Assembly: GCF_002303885.1 (NCBI RefSeq)
Contig: NZ_MRCM01000011.1
Coordinates: forward strand, 62,001 to 126,000
Length of the DNA: 64,000 nucleotides
Direction of reading: 5' to 3'
From: Flavobacterium sp. ACN2
GTDB taxonomy: Bacteria > Bacteroidota > Bacteroidia > Flavobacteriales > Flavobacteriaceae
This document shows, in pieces, positions 33,539 through 42,675 of this stretch. The translations under genes were made by a program, and so were the position numbers. Position 1 is the stretch's first letter. Every line of letters starts with the position of its first letter. The notes below the pieces were generated by a model that worked only from the letters and a program-made list of their open reading frames with translations, did no database searches and was not told where the DNA came from.

Positions 33539-33892
33539 ATGAAGAAAATAAGCACATCTTTTTACGATATTTTAGGAATTTCTAGCGCGACAATTTGTCT
33601 GGTGCATTGTTTGATTTTTCCTCTTTTAACGATTCTCCCTTTAGGCTTGAGTCACAACCCAATTATAGATTTACTATTTGCTTCGATAGGTTTATTTGCA
33701 ATTCTCAAAATTATAAAAAAATCAGCTCTCTTGGTATCGTCAATTTTGGTTGTTTCAATGGCGCTGATTTGGATTAGTATTTTGACAGAACTCTTTTTCG
33801 AAATTCATCTTGATCTGATTTATTTTGGAGGAATTGGAATGATCATCGGGCACTTAATTAATTACAAATTACATAGAAAACAAAATCATTAA
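33539..33892 (+). CDS. MerC domain-containing membrane protein
   Basis: This 117-residue protein has four predicted transmembrane helices. The MerC motif is CLVHCLIFPLLTILP (Cys21, Cys25) in the first helix. MerC proteins move mercuric or other soft metal ions across the inner membrane. In Bacteroidota they commonly sit beside a Zur-like repressor rather than mer genes, as here. Mercury resistance is therefore not implied, and zinc is more likely. Confidence 0.85.
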   Translation: MKKISTSFYDILGISSATICLVHCLIFPLLTILPLGLSHNPIIDLLFASIGLFAILKIIKKSALLVSSILVVSMALIWISILTELFFEIHLDLIYFGGIGMIIGHLINYKLHRKQNH

Positions 33893-33902
33893 AAATAGAA
33901 AT

Positions 33903-34808
33903 ATGGAACAGAAGCATTTTGAAGTGATTATCATTGGCGGCAGTTACAGCGGATTATCTGCCGCAATGAGTTTAGGACGTTCATTACGTCAGGTTTTGGT
34001 TATCGACAGCGGTTTGCCTTGCAACAGACAGACACCGCATTCCCATAATTTTATTACTCAAGACGGCGAGAAGCCAGCAGTTATTTCGGCGAAAGCCAAA
34101 TTACAAGTCGACATTTATAAAACTGTTCAATTTTACAACGGACTTGCAGTAAAAGCACTTAAAACAGAAGGCGGTTTCGAAATTGAAATGAAGTCGGGAG
34201 TTATTTTTACTTCGAAAAAAGTATTGTTTGCGACGGGAGTTAAAGATTTGCTTCCTGAAATTGAAGGTTTTGCAGCTTGTTGGGGAATTTCGGTTTTGCA
34301 TTGTCCGTATTGTCACGGCTATGAAGTTAAAAACGAGAAAACGGCAATTATAGCCAATGGTGAAATGGGATTTGAATATGCTAAACTAATCTCCAATTGG
34401 ACAAAAGACTTGAGATTATGCACCAACGGAAAATCGAAATTGAGTTTAGAACAAACACAAATTCTTAAAAATCATGGTGTTCAGATTTTCGAAGAAGAAA
34501 TAGATTCTTTTGAGCATAATGAGGGTTATATTAAAAAGATCATTTTTAAGAACGGAGAAAAAGTGGAGGTAAAAGCTATTTATGCCCGACCGCCTTTTGA
34601 ACAGCATTGTCCAATTCCTGAAACTTTGGGATGCGATAGTAGCGAACAAGGTTTGCTAAAAGTAGACGGCATGCAGAAAACAAATATTACTGGAATTTTT
34701 GCTAGTGGAGATTGCACAACACAAATGCGATCTGTGGCTATTGCGGTTTCTACAGGTTCTTTTGCTGGCGCGGTAATTAATAGAGAACTTATCGACGAAG
34801 AGTTTTAA
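33903..34808 (+). CDS. NAD(P)/FAD-dependent oxidoreductase, thioredoxin reductase-like
   Basis: This 301-residue cytoplasmic flavoprotein has the FAD-binding motif IIGGSYSGLSAAMSLGR near the N-terminus, a redox pair CPYC (Cys134, Cys137) and a C-terminal FAD contact GIFASGDCTTQMRSVAIA. NADP-binding residues in the central domain are less clear than in TrxB, so a low-molecular-weight thiol or ferredoxin reductase role is possible. It follows merC by 10 bases and is probably in the same operon. Confidence 0.85.
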   Translation: MEQKHFEVIIIGGSYSGLSAAMSLGRSLRQVLVIDSGLPCNRQTPHSHNFITQDGEKPAVISAKAKLQVDIYKTVQFYNGLAVKALKTEGGFEIEMKSGVIFTSKKVLFATGVKDLLPEIEGFAACWGISVLHCPYCHGYEVKNEKTAIIANGEMGFEYAKLISNWTKDLRLCTNGKSKLSLEQTQILKNHGVQIFEEEIDSFEHNEGYIKKIIFKNGEKVEVKAIYARPPFEQHCPIPETLGCDSSEQGLLKVDGMQKTNITGIFASGDCTTQMRSVAIAVSTGSFAGAVINRELIDEEF

Positions 34809-34822
34809 TGCATGTGCAAAAT

Positions 34823-34896
34823 TATCTCGCAAAGACGCAGAGTCGCAAAGCTTTTTTTTATAGAACTTGGCGACTCTGCGTCTTTGCGAGATTAAA
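34823..34896. repeat. TCGCAAAGACGCAGAGTCGC inverted repeat
   Basis: The left arm TCGCAAAGACGCAGAGTCGC and the right arm GCGACTCTGCGTCTTTGCGA are nearly perfect complements with a T-rich loop, so it can double as a terminator of the oxidoreductase gene. Confidence 0.8.
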
Positions 34897-35025
34897 TAAA
34901 AATAATTACGATTCTTAAAAATGGAAATGTAACAGATTGAACTCAATCAGTTTGAAATTTTTGTTTTAAGAATGAATGTTTATCGAATTTAATTTTTAGT
35001 TTTGTCTAAATTTAATTTTATAACA

Positions 35026-37278
35026 ATGAAATATTTATTTTTGACAATATTAATAATTTCAACACAAAGCATTTTCTCTCAAAATATTACTGGAAAAGTA
35101 GAAAGTATACTTCCTATTGGTCAGGAAATTACCATTCGTTTATTAAATACAAACTTTAGAACACAAACTGATTCTTTAGGACTTTATAAATTAGAAAATA
35201 TTCCTAGCGGAACATATAAAATAAATGTAACCTCAACAGGATTCAAACCCATAACGCAAAGAATTTCAGTTTTAGAAAATGAAAATCTGAACTTGGATTT
35301 TGAATTAGAAGAAGATCAAAATGAATTGAACGAAGTGGTAGTTTCAGGAACTCTAAAACCTGTAAAACGATTAGAAAGTGCCGTTCCCGTTGAGGTATAT
35401 TCTCCAACTTTCTTTAAGAAAAACCCAACCCCAAGTATTTACGATGCGCTTCAGAACATAAATGGTGTCCGCCCGCAGTTGAATTGTGGCGTTTGTAATA
35501 CGGGAGACATTCACATAAACGGATTGGAAGGGCCATACACTTTGGTTATGATAGACGGAATGCCAATTGTAAGCAGTCTTTCGACAGTTTATGGTTTGTC
35601 TGGAATTCCGAATTCTTTGGTGGAACGAATCGAGATTGTAAAAGGTCCAGCGTCGTCTCTTTATGGGAGTGAAGCCGTTGGTGGTTTGATTAATATTATC
35701 ACTAAAAATCCAACGAATGCACCAACTTTTTCTGCTGATTATTTTACAACTTCCTATTTTGAAAGCAATCTTGATTTAGGAACGAAATTTAATGTTGGAA
35801 AAAAAGCGACTTCGCTTATCGGAATTAATTACTTCAACTACGATCAAGTTATAGATAAAGACAAAGATAATTTTACCGATGTTACGCTTTCTGAACGTAT
35901 TTCGGTTTTTAATAAATGGAGTTTTAAACGAAATCATAATCGATTATTTACCATTGCAGCGCGCGGAATGTATGAAGATCGTTGGGGCGGAGACATTCGT
36001 TGGGAAAAAAAATACCGTGGAGGCGATGAAATTTATGGGGAAAGTATTTATACCAAAAGAGCCGAATTAATTGGAAGTTACCAATTGCCGTTTGAAGAAA
36101 AATTGATGCTTTCTTTCTCTGGAAATGTTCATTATCAGGACAGCCGTTATGGAACAACTTCGTATATCGCCAATCAGAAAATTGGATTTTTGCAATTGAC
36201 TTGGGATAAAAAAATTGGACGAAACGATTTGCTGGCAGGAATCGCAAGCCGATATACCTATTATGACGATAACACGACTGCAACCAAAGAAGCTGAAAAT
36301 ACTTGGCTTCCAGGAATTTTTGTTCAGGACGAAATTACATTTTCTCCAAAAAGTCAGGTTTTGTTGGGAATGCGTTATGATTATAACTCTATTCACGGAT
36401 CTATTTTTACACCAAGATTTGCCTATAGATTTAAGGCAAGCGAAAACACCATTTTTAGATTAAATGCTGGAACGGGTTTTAGAGTTGTGAATTTGTTTAC
36501 CGAAGATCATGCGGCGTTGACGGGTTCAAGAGACGTTATTATTAAAAATGATTTGAAACCCGAACAATCTGTAAATGTTAATTTGAATTACATTCAGAAA
36601 ATCAATTTCGGAAACGGAACGTTTATGGGAATTGAAACGACTGCTTTCTATACGAGATTCAGTAATAAGATTATTTCAGATTACGAAACTAATCCAAACG
36701 AAATTATCTACGACAATATTGATGGTTATGCAATAAGCCAAGGAATCAGTACAAATGTCGATCTTAATTTTCCTTCTGGATTAAAATTTATTGTTGGAGC
36801 AACGGTTTTAGACAACAAAAATGTTGAAAACGGAATTTCGGAAAGACCCTTTTTGACTGAGAATTTCACCGGAACTTGGAGTGTTTCATACAAAATTCAA
36901 CCTTGGAATTTATCCATGGATTATACAGGAAATGTTTACAGTCCGATGAAATTGCCTTTGTTGAGCGAAACCGATCCGAGAAGTCCAAATTCGCCTTGGT
37001 ATAGCATTCAGAACATTCAGTTTACGTATTCAGGATGGAAAGATTTTGAAGTTTATGGAGGAATTAAAAACCTGTTGAACTTTACACCAAAACAAAATAA
37101 TCCGTTTTTGATTTCGAGAACGAACGACCCATTTGATAAAAATGTGCAATATGATTCGGCAGGAAAAGTATTAGTAACACCAGACAATCCATACGGTTTG
37201 ACATTTGACACCACTTATGTTTATGGGCAGAACCAAACTATTCGCGGATTTTTGGGATTACGATATACTTTTAGGTAA
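35026..37278 (+). CDS. TonB-dependent receptor
   Basis: This 750-residue outer-membrane receptor starts at the ATG at 35026 with a signal peptide (FLTILIISTQSIFSQ). Next come a carboxypeptidase-like regulatory domain (about 20-100), a TonB box region (NELNEVVVSGT), and a plug with NCGVCNTGDIHINGLEG and RIEIVKGPASSLYGSEAVGG. A beta-barrel ending in GLRYTFR follows. The Cys pair in the plug is unusual and seen in a subgroup of metal- or corrinoid-type receptors. Proximity to a Zur-like repressor suggests zinc or another metal chelate, which is inference. Confidence 0.9.
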   Translation: MKYLFLTILIISTQSIFSQNITGKVESILPIGQEITIRLLNTNFRTQTDSLGLYKLENIPSGTYKINVTSTGFKPITQRISVLENENLNLDFELEEDQNELNEVVVSGTLKPVKRLESAVPVEVYSPTFFKKNPTPSIYDALQNINGVRPQLNCGVCNTGDIHINGLEGPYTLVMIDGMPIVSSLSTVYGLSGIPNSLVERIEIVKGPASSLYGSEAVGGLINIITKNPTNAPTFSADYFTTSYFESNLDLGTKFNVGKKATSLIGINYFNYDQVIDKDKDNFTDVTLSERISVFNKWSFKRNHNRLFTIAARGMYEDRWGGDIRWEKKYRGGDEIYGESIYTKRAELIGSYQLPFEEKLMLSFSGNVHYQDSRYGTTSYIANQKIGFLQLTWDKKIGRNDLLAGIASRYTYYDDNTTATKEAENTWLPGIFVQDEITFSPKSQVLLGMRYDYNSIHGSIFTPRFAYRFKASENTIFRLNAGTGFRVVNLFTEDHAALTGSRDVIIKNDLKPEQSVNVNLNYIQKINFGNGTFMGIETTAFYTRFSNKIISDYETNPNEIIYDNIDGYAISQGISTNVDLNFPSGLKFIVGATVLDNKNVENGISERPFLTENFTGTWSVSYKIQPWNLSMDYTGNVYSPMKLPLLSETDPRSPNSPWYSIQNIQFTYSGWKDFEVYGGIKNLLNFTPKQNNPFLISRTNDPFDKNVQYDSAGKVLVTPDNPYGLTFDTTYVYGQNQTIRGFLGLRYTFR

Positions 37279-37322
37279 ATTTATAGGCCACAGATTACAC
37301 AGATTAAGAGGATTATACTTTT

Positions 37323-37386
37323 TGTCAGGCTGAGTGAAGTCGAAACCCACGTCTAATTGAACGCCCTTCGACTTCGCTAAGTGACA
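37323..37386. repeat. GTCAGGCTGAGTGAAGTCGA inverted repeat, copy 2
   Basis: This copy is decayed. The left arm, GTCAGGCTGAGTGAAGTCGA, differs from copy 1 by one base. The right arm, TTCGACTTCGCTAAGTGACA, has lost part of its match. Confidence 0.7.
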
Positions 37387-37460
37387 AAAAAATAATTAAA
37401 AAGCTTAGAGAATAAAAATCCTTTCTAATCATTTTAATCTGTGGCAAACAAAACAAAAAA

Positions 37461-37925
37461 ATGAAAAAGCTATTTCTATTTATTTTCTTCTTCGGGATAA
37501 CTTCAACAGGATTTTGCCAATTAAAAAGCAGAACTTTTGAAGAAATAGATAGCTTGCAACAAATTCAAAAACGAAAAATCATTGTTTTCATCCATACCGA
37601 TTGGTGTCAGTTTTGCCAAAGAATGAAAGCGACAACTTTCAAGAATCACGAGATTATAGAAAAACTAAACTCCGATTTCTATTTCATTGATTTCAATGCA
37701 GAGGAAAAACGAGATATTAGATTTAATAATCACACTTTTAAATTTAAACCTTCGGGGAATAATGTTGGTGTTCATGAATTGGCTTTGGAGCTTGGAACGA
37801 TAAACAATCAAGTAACATATCCTGTTTTATGTGTTTTGAACGATAAGAATGAAATTATCTTTCAATACAACAATTATATGGCGCTAAAAGATTTTAAAGT
37901 GTTATTAGAAAATCTGGAAAAGTAA
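37461..37925 (+). CDS. exported thioredoxin-family protein
   Basis: This 154-residue protein has a signal peptide (LFLFIFFFGITSTGFCQ) and then a thioredoxin fold with active site CQFC (Cys49, Cys52) in HTDWCQFCQRM. The cis-proline region is VTYPVLCVLN. It should act as a periplasmic thiol-disulfide protein. It lies between a TonB receptor and lycopene cyclase. Its position downstream of the receptor with the Cys-containing plug hints at a redox link, which is speculative. Confidence 0.85.
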   Translation: MKKLFLFIFFFGITSTGFCQLKSRTFEEIDSLQQIQKRKIIVFIHTDWCQFCQRMKATTFKNHEIIEKLNSDFYFIDFNAEEKRDIRFNNHTFKFKPSGNNVGVHELALELGTINNQVTYPVLCVLNDKNEIIFQYNNYMALKDFKVLLENLEK

Positions 37926-37943
37926 ATTTTCTTATTTTTGAGA

Positions 37944-39119
37944 ATGAATTCTTCACAAATCCCACATTTCGACTACATATTTACAGGAACAGGACTAGCA
38001 TCTTTGATGACGGTTTACAAAATGGTTTTGTCTGGAAAATTCTCCGATAAGTCGATTTTATTGCTAGATAAGAATTCAAAGAAAACCAATGACAGAACTT
38101 GGTGTTTTTGGGAGAAAGAAGAAAGTGTTTGGAATTCGGTTATTTCAAAAAAATGGGATTCGGCCTTATTTGCCAATGAGAATTTCAAACGCGATTTGGA
38201 TCTTAGACCTTATTCATATAATAAAATCAAGGGTTTAGATTTTTATGATTTTGTTTTCAAAACCATCTCAAAACAACCGAATATTACTTTTTTAAACGAA
38301 AAAGTGACCGATATCAACGAATTGGAAACGCACGTTTTTGTCGGAACAGAAGAGAATCGATATACTTGCGATTATCTTTTCAATAGCATTTATACTAAGG
38401 CTTTCGCCGAAAGGCAAAACAAATATCCCGTTTTGCAACAGCATTTTGTGGGTTGGTTTGTGAAAACGAAAGAGGAAGTTTTCAATCCAGAAGAAGTCAC
38501 TTTCATGGATTTTTCTGTTGAACAAAAAGGAAATACGCGATTTATGTATGTTTTGCCAACTTCAAAAACGGAGGCTTTGGTTGAATATACTTTATTTTCG
38601 GAAAAACTCCTTCTGCAAGAAGAATACGAAAAAGCAATTGAGCTTTATCTGAAAAAACTAGGGACAGAAAACTACGAAATTCTCGAAAAAGAGGAGGGAA
38701 GTATCCCAATGACTTGCTATCCTTTTTGGAAAAAAAACACCAAACGGGTTTTGAATATAGGTACGGCTGGTGGCTGGACAAAAGCCAGTACAGGTTATAC
38801 TTTTAAAAACGCAGATAAAAAATCTTCAGATTTGGTGGAGTTTATTCAAGAGAAAGATTTCGAAATGAAAAGCTTTCATAAAAAGTCTAAGTTTTGGTTT
38901 TACGATTTATTGCTTTTGGATATTCTCTATCGTCATAACGAACAGGGAAGTTCTATTTTCTCTTCCTTATTTCGAAAAGGAAATCCAAAATTGATTTTTA
39001 AATTTTTAGATGAAGAAACGAGTTTTTTTGAAGATGTTAAAGTTATTTTAAAGTGTCCAAAAATACCATTTATTAAAGCGTTATTTAGAGTGATTTTTCT
39101 TTCAAATAAATCTAACTAA
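37944..39119 (+). CDS. crtY: lycopene beta-cyclase family protein
   Basis: This 391-residue flavoprotein-like enzyme converts lycopene to beta-carotene, feeding zeaxanthin-type yellow pigments of flavobacteria. The N-terminal dinucleotide-binding motif YIFTGTGLASLMTVYKM and the family motif NDRTWCFWEKEE are clear. The region LNIGTAGGWTKASTGYTF is the conserved C-terminal signature. I chose the ATG at 37944; two upstream codons would need TTG. Other carotenoid genes are not in this window. Confidence 0.92.
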   Translation: MNSSQIPHFDYIFTGTGLASLMTVYKMVLSGKFSDKSILLLDKNSKKTNDRTWCFWEKEESVWNSVISKKWDSALFANENFKRDLDLRPYSYNKIKGLDFYDFVFKTISKQPNITFLNEKVTDINELETHVFVGTEENRYTCDYLFNSIYTKAFAERQNKYPVLQQHFVGWFVKTKEEVFNPEEVTFMDFSVEQKGNTRFMYVLPTSKTEALVEYTLFSEKLLLQEEYEKAIELYLKKLGTENYEILEKEEGSIPMTCYPFWKKNTKRVLNIGTAGGWTKASTGYTFKNADKKSSDLVEFIQEKDFEMKSFHKKSKFWFYDLLLLDILYRHNEQGSSIFSSLFRKGNPKLIFKFLDEETSFFEDVKVILKCPKIPFIKALFRVIFLSNKSN

Positions 39120-39131
39120 AAAACGTAACCA

Positions 39132-39929
39132 TTGAAAAACATTATTCTAGGATTCAGTTTATTTTTTACTCTTTTATCGTTTGGACAAGTGTCTAAAAAC
39201 AAAGCGCAAGATGAGATTGTTACTCAATATCTCGATAGTTGTGCTTATAAGCATAATTATGTTTTTGAAATGTCTGAATGGCAAAATTGTATTGACGAAG
39301 GTTTGAAAAAAGACAGTACAATTGCCTATTTATGGCAACAGAAAGCAATGCCGTATTTTAAATGCAAAAAGTATGAAGTTGGCATGCCTTATTTAGATAA
39401 AGCAGTGTTCTATGATAAAGAACGCTGGCTTTCTTATCGTGCCTTTATGAAATGCATTTTTTCACATAATTACAAAGCGGCCATTGTTGATTTTGATGAA
39501 GCTATAAAATTATACGGAAACAGCTATGTTATGGACCATTCGTTTAATTTTTATAAAGCGCTATGCTATCTTCAGTTAAATGAATACGAAAAAGCAGAAA
39601 AGCTTTTAGATGATTATGTGAATGATATTTATAAAAACAGGCAGCAGCTGGAGCATCCTACGGCTTATTTTTATCAAGGAATTGCAAAGTATGAACTTAA
39701 AAAATGGGATGAAGCAATTGCTATTTTTGATAAAGCATTAAAAATATATCCAGAATTCTCAGATGCTAAATATTATAAAGCGATTTGCTGGCTCAAGCAA
39801 GGTAAATCTCGAGATGAAGTTATCGCATTGGTTGGCATAGCAAGAGAAGATGCCGCAAAAGGATTTTCGATAAACGAAGACAATACTATTTATGAGACGT
39901 ATCCGTATCAAAAGAAATTTGGCAAGTAG
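39132..39929 (+). CDS. exported TPR-repeat protein with TTG start
   Basis: This 265-residue protein has a signal peptide (KNIILGFSLFFTLLSFGQ) and TPR-like helical repeats (about 60-235), for example YFYQGIAKYELKKWDEAIAI and FSDAKYYKAICWLKQGKSRD. The start must be TTG at 39132, because an in-frame stop lies two codons upstream and the next ATG would remove the signal peptide. TPR proteins mediate protein contacts, and the partner is unknown. It follows crtY by 12 bases and may be co-transcribed. Confidence 0.78.
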   Translation: MKNIILGFSLFFTLLSFGQVSKNKAQDEIVTQYLDSCAYKHNYVFEMSEWQNCIDEGLKKDSTIAYLWQQKAMPYFKCKKYEVGMPYLDKAVFYDKERWLSYRAFMKCIFSHNYKAAIVDFDEAIKLYGNSYVMDHSFNFYKALCYLQLNEYEKAEKLLDDYVNDIYKNRQQLEHPTAYFYQGIAKYELKKWDEAIAIFDKALKIYPEFSDAKYYKAICWLKQGKSRDEVIALVGIAREDAAKGFSINEDNTIYETYPYQKKFGK

Positions 39930-40149
39930 TATTTTATAATCGTAAAAAATAGTTGATAGCCCAAAGTACGTGGTTTTTAGTATGGCAAAATAGAAGCTGG
40001 CGCGAATAATTTGTCTTATTCTTTTACTTTAACGACTTTCAGGGGTAGTTATAGATTTGCATTGTACTTAGATTTGTTTATTGTCTAAAGACATAATATG
40101 TCGCTTATGATAGACAATTAACGATGAAAGAATTTGTAAATCAATAAGA

Positions 40150-40572
40150 ATGGCCAAGCCTCTAAAATTTGATGAAGAAACAGAAGTAATAGCTGAAATT
40201 TGTAAAGCACTCGGACATCCGACGAGAGTTCAGATTATGACTCTTCTGTGGAAAAGAGATCAAAGAACTTGTGGTGAAATAGTGGAATTAATTCCACTAG
40301 CGCAATCAACGATATCCAAGCATTTGTTAGAGCTAAAAAAGGCAAATCTGGTTCAGATACAATATGAAGGCAAGAAGACCATTTATTCTGTTGGGGTAGA
40401 TAATATTAATGCCCTAAAAAAATATTGTAGCAGTTATCTTTTGACAATTGAAATTTCTGAAGAGAATAAAGAAACAGTTCTAACTACTAAGCATAAAGTA
40501 AGAGGCAAGAATAGTCATTTGAAGAAATATAATTATCAGTTCTCGCATAAAAAATCAAAAGAAGAAAGCTAA
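40150..40572 (+). CDS. ArsR family winged-helix regulator
   Basis: This 140-residue protein has the ArsR helix-turn-helix (AEICKALGHPTRVQIMTLLW, then IPLAQSTISKHLLELKKANL) and wing (VQIQYEGKKTIYSVG). Classical metal-binding CVC motifs are absent; a Cys is present in the RTCGEIV helix. The C-terminal tail is lysine-rich. It stands alone with about 220 AT-rich bases upstream. Its target genes are not obvious from position. Confidence 0.85.
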   Translation: MAKPLKFDEETEVIAEICKALGHPTRVQIMTLLWKRDQRTCGEIVELIPLAQSTISKHLLELKKANLVQIQYEGKKTIYSVGVDNINALKKYCSSYLLTIEISEENKETVLTTKHKVRGKNSHLKKYNYQFSHKKSKEES

Positions 40573-40724
40573 GTTATTGCTGAAATTTTGCCGTAAGAAG
40601 TGAGAACTCGTACTATATTAAATTTAATATTAAACTATAACAAAACTTTATACTTGAAAGTAACTAGTTGCGAGTAAACTTTGTAACTTTGCAGTTCAAA
40701 AAGTACAATTTAAAACAAAAGAAT

Positions 40725-41135
40725 ATGTATCCACTAGATATGGTAAAACCAATGGAGGCTGAATTAACAGTAGCTGGTTTTCAAGATTTACATAGTGCTG
40801 AAGCTGTAGAGAATGCTATCAAAGCTGAAGGTACCACTTTAGTTGTTGTAAACTCTGTTTGTGGGTGTGCTGCAAGAAATGCACGTCCGGGAGCAAAAAT
40901 GAGTTTGGATAATGCTAAAAAACCAGATCATCTAATTACTGTTTTCGCAGGTGTAGACAAAGAAGCTGTTGATGCTGCGAGACAACATATGTTTCCATTT
41001 CCTCCATCTTCGCCATCTATGGCTTTGTTTAAAAACGGAGAATTGGTTCACATGTTAGAGCGTCACCACATCGAAGGACGCCCAGCTGAATTAATCGCTG
41101 AGAATTTACAGGATGCGTTTAACGAGTTTTGTTAA
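40725..41135 (+). CDS. bacilliredoxin, BrxA/BrxB family
   Basis: This 136-residue cytoplasmic thioredoxin-fold protein has the active site CGC in [16 protein letters not shown]. The motif [15 protein letters not shown] and the end [15 protein letters not shown] are typical of the YphP/YqiW (DUF1094) family. These reduce mixed disulfides of low-molecular-weight thiols with proteins. I chose the ATG at 40725 ([11 protein letters not shown]), because the upstream extension is not conserved-looking. It is a single gene. Confidence 0.92.
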   Translation: MYPLDMVKPMEAELTVAGFQDLHSAEAVENAIKAEGTTLVVVNSVCGCAARNARPGAKMSLDNAKKPDHLITVFAGVDKEAVDAARQHMFPFPPSSPSMALFKNGELVHMLERHHIEGRPAELIAENLQDAFNEFC

Positions 41136-41140
41136 TTTTT

Positions 41141-41310
41141 AAGGTACTAAGGTTCTGAGTTGCTGAGGCTCTAAGGTTTTAGATACAAAGTGACAGAGTA
41201 ACATAGGCACAAAGCATAAAAACAAAAAGCACTATTAAAATAGTGCTTTTTTTTATGCTTTTCGGGTCAAAAAACTTAGAGCCTCAGCAACTCAGAATCT
41301 CAGAACCTTA
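41141..41310. repeat. AAGGTACTAAGGTTCTGAG inverted repeat, copy 2
   Basis: The left arm (GGTTCTGAGTTGCTGAGGCT) and the right arm (AGCCTCAGCAACTCAGAATC) are good complements about 100 bases apart. They enclose a separate terminator hairpin, and the right arm runs into the stop codon of the efflux outer-membrane gene. It is related to the element at 31011-31108. Confidence 0.75.
41224..41254. terminator. bidirectional terminator
   Basis: AAAAAGCACTATT-AAA-ATAGTGCTTTTTTT forms a perfect stem with A/T tails on both strands. It separates the convergent bacilliredoxin and efflux genes. Confidence 0.85.
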
Positions 41311-42675
41311 AAGATTCCATCCCCCTCCAAGTGCTTTATACAATTCAATCATAGAGCTTAATTGTCTTTCTGATAATTGTGCTAGACTTAATTGTGCATT
41401 GAAGAGATTTGTTTCTACATCTAAAACTTCTAAGTAAGAAACGTAACCGCTATCATATCTTTCATGAGAGAGTTTGAAATTTATTAAAGCCGCCTGAACT
41501 TGTCTGTTGCGGGCTTTCCATTCTTCTTGATAAGTTCTAACGTTTTGTATCGATTGTTCTACTTCAGAAACGGCGCCGATATAGGTTTGTTGATAAAGAA
41601 ACTTAAACTGTTCTGCTTGTTGTCTGTTTATTTCAACTCTTCTTTTGTTTTTCCCGAAGGCAAATATTGGCCCTGCAATTCCACCAGAAGCATTTTGCAT
41701 ATAAGAACTTCCGAGAAATAGATTACTCAGATCGGCACTGGCAAATCCAGCAATGGCTGCTAGATTAATAGACGGGAAACGCATGGCTTGAGCTACGCCA
41801 ATTCTTTCGTTTGCTGCCGCATATCTTAATTCGGCCGCTTTGACATCAGGTCTGTTTTCTAATAGGGCAGACGGAATTGACAATGGAATCTTACTGACGA
41901 TCTGCAACTCGGTATTGCTTTTTCCTCTAGGAATTTCAGAAGGAAGCTGACCGGTAAGCAAAGCAATTGCATTTTCTTGATACGTTATTTGTCTTTCAAT
42001 GTTAGGAATTGCTGCTTCGGCAATGGCAACCTGCTGTTCAATCTGTACTTTGTCTACTTCAGAGATATATCCTTTTTCGAATCTTTCGGTTATAATCTGA
42101 TAGTACTTCTCTCTTGTTTCAAGGGTATGTTTGGTTATTTCCAGCTGATCATCAAAATTCCGCATCTGAAAGTACGCTATTGCAATATTGGCAACAATAT
42201 CAGACAATATTACTTTACGAGCTTCCTCTGTGGCAAGAAGTTCATTTTTAACAGCATTGTTTTCATGACGATATTTTCCCCAGAAATCAAGTTCCCAAGA
42301 CATAGTCGCACCCGCGGTCGATGGAGTAATATATTTCTTGTTGCTGTTTATCGTAGCTCCATATTGAAAAGACGGAAATAAATCGGCTTTAGTATAACCC
42401 AATTCAGCACGAAACTGCTCAATTCTCGAAACCGCAATTTTTAAATCATAATTATTCTCAAGACCTTTTTGTATAAGACCTTTTAAAACATCATCATTAA
42501 ACAGATCAAACCATTTTAAATTGGTTACCGAAGCGAGACTGTCTAAATTTCTTTCGTTTCTATAAGAATCTGATTTTAACTGCTCAGGTTTTTTATATTT
42601 TGGCCCGACCATACATCCTACAGGAAATAAGGAAAGAACCAATACAATAACGATTATCTTATATTTCTTACTCAT
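41308..42675 (-). CDS. efflux outer-membrane factor (NodT/OprM, TolC-type)
   Basis: This 455-residue lipoprotein (lipobox FPVGC, Cys21) is the outer-membrane channel of an RND efflux pump. Motifs are the N-terminal VGPKYKKPE and two homologous coiled-coil repeats, for example YDLKIAVSRIEQFRAELGYT and ENRPDVKAAELRYAAANERI. The end YKALGGGWNL is typical. Its start overlaps the permease stop by 8 bases, so it is the last gene of the operon. Confidence 0.94.
   Translation of the reverse strand: MSKKYKIIVIVLVLSLFPVGCMVGPKYKKPEQLKSDSYRNERNLDSLASVTNLKWFDLFNDDVLKGLIQKGLENNYDLKIAVSRIEQFRAELGYTKADLFPSFQYGATINSNKKYITPSTAGATMSWELDFWGKYRHENNAVKNELLATEEARKVILSDIVANIAIAYFQMRNFDDQLEITKHTLETREKYYQIITERFEKGYISEVDKVQIEQQVAIAEAAIPNIERQITYQENAIALLTGQLPSEIPRGKSNTELQIVSKIPLSIPSALLENRPDVKAAELRYAAANERIGVAQAMRFPSINLAAIAGFASADLSNLFLGSSYMQNASGGIAGPIFAFGKNKRRVEINRQQAEQFKFLYQQTYIGAVSEVEQSIQNVRTYQEEWKARNRQVQAALINFKLSHERYDSGYVSYLEVLDVETNLFNAQLSLAQLSERQLSSMIELYKALGGGWNL

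Noticed and set aside
33539..33892. Mercury resistance operon
   Set aside because: Only a MerC-type protein is present. merA, merR, merT and merP are absent, and the neighbour is a Zur-like repressor.
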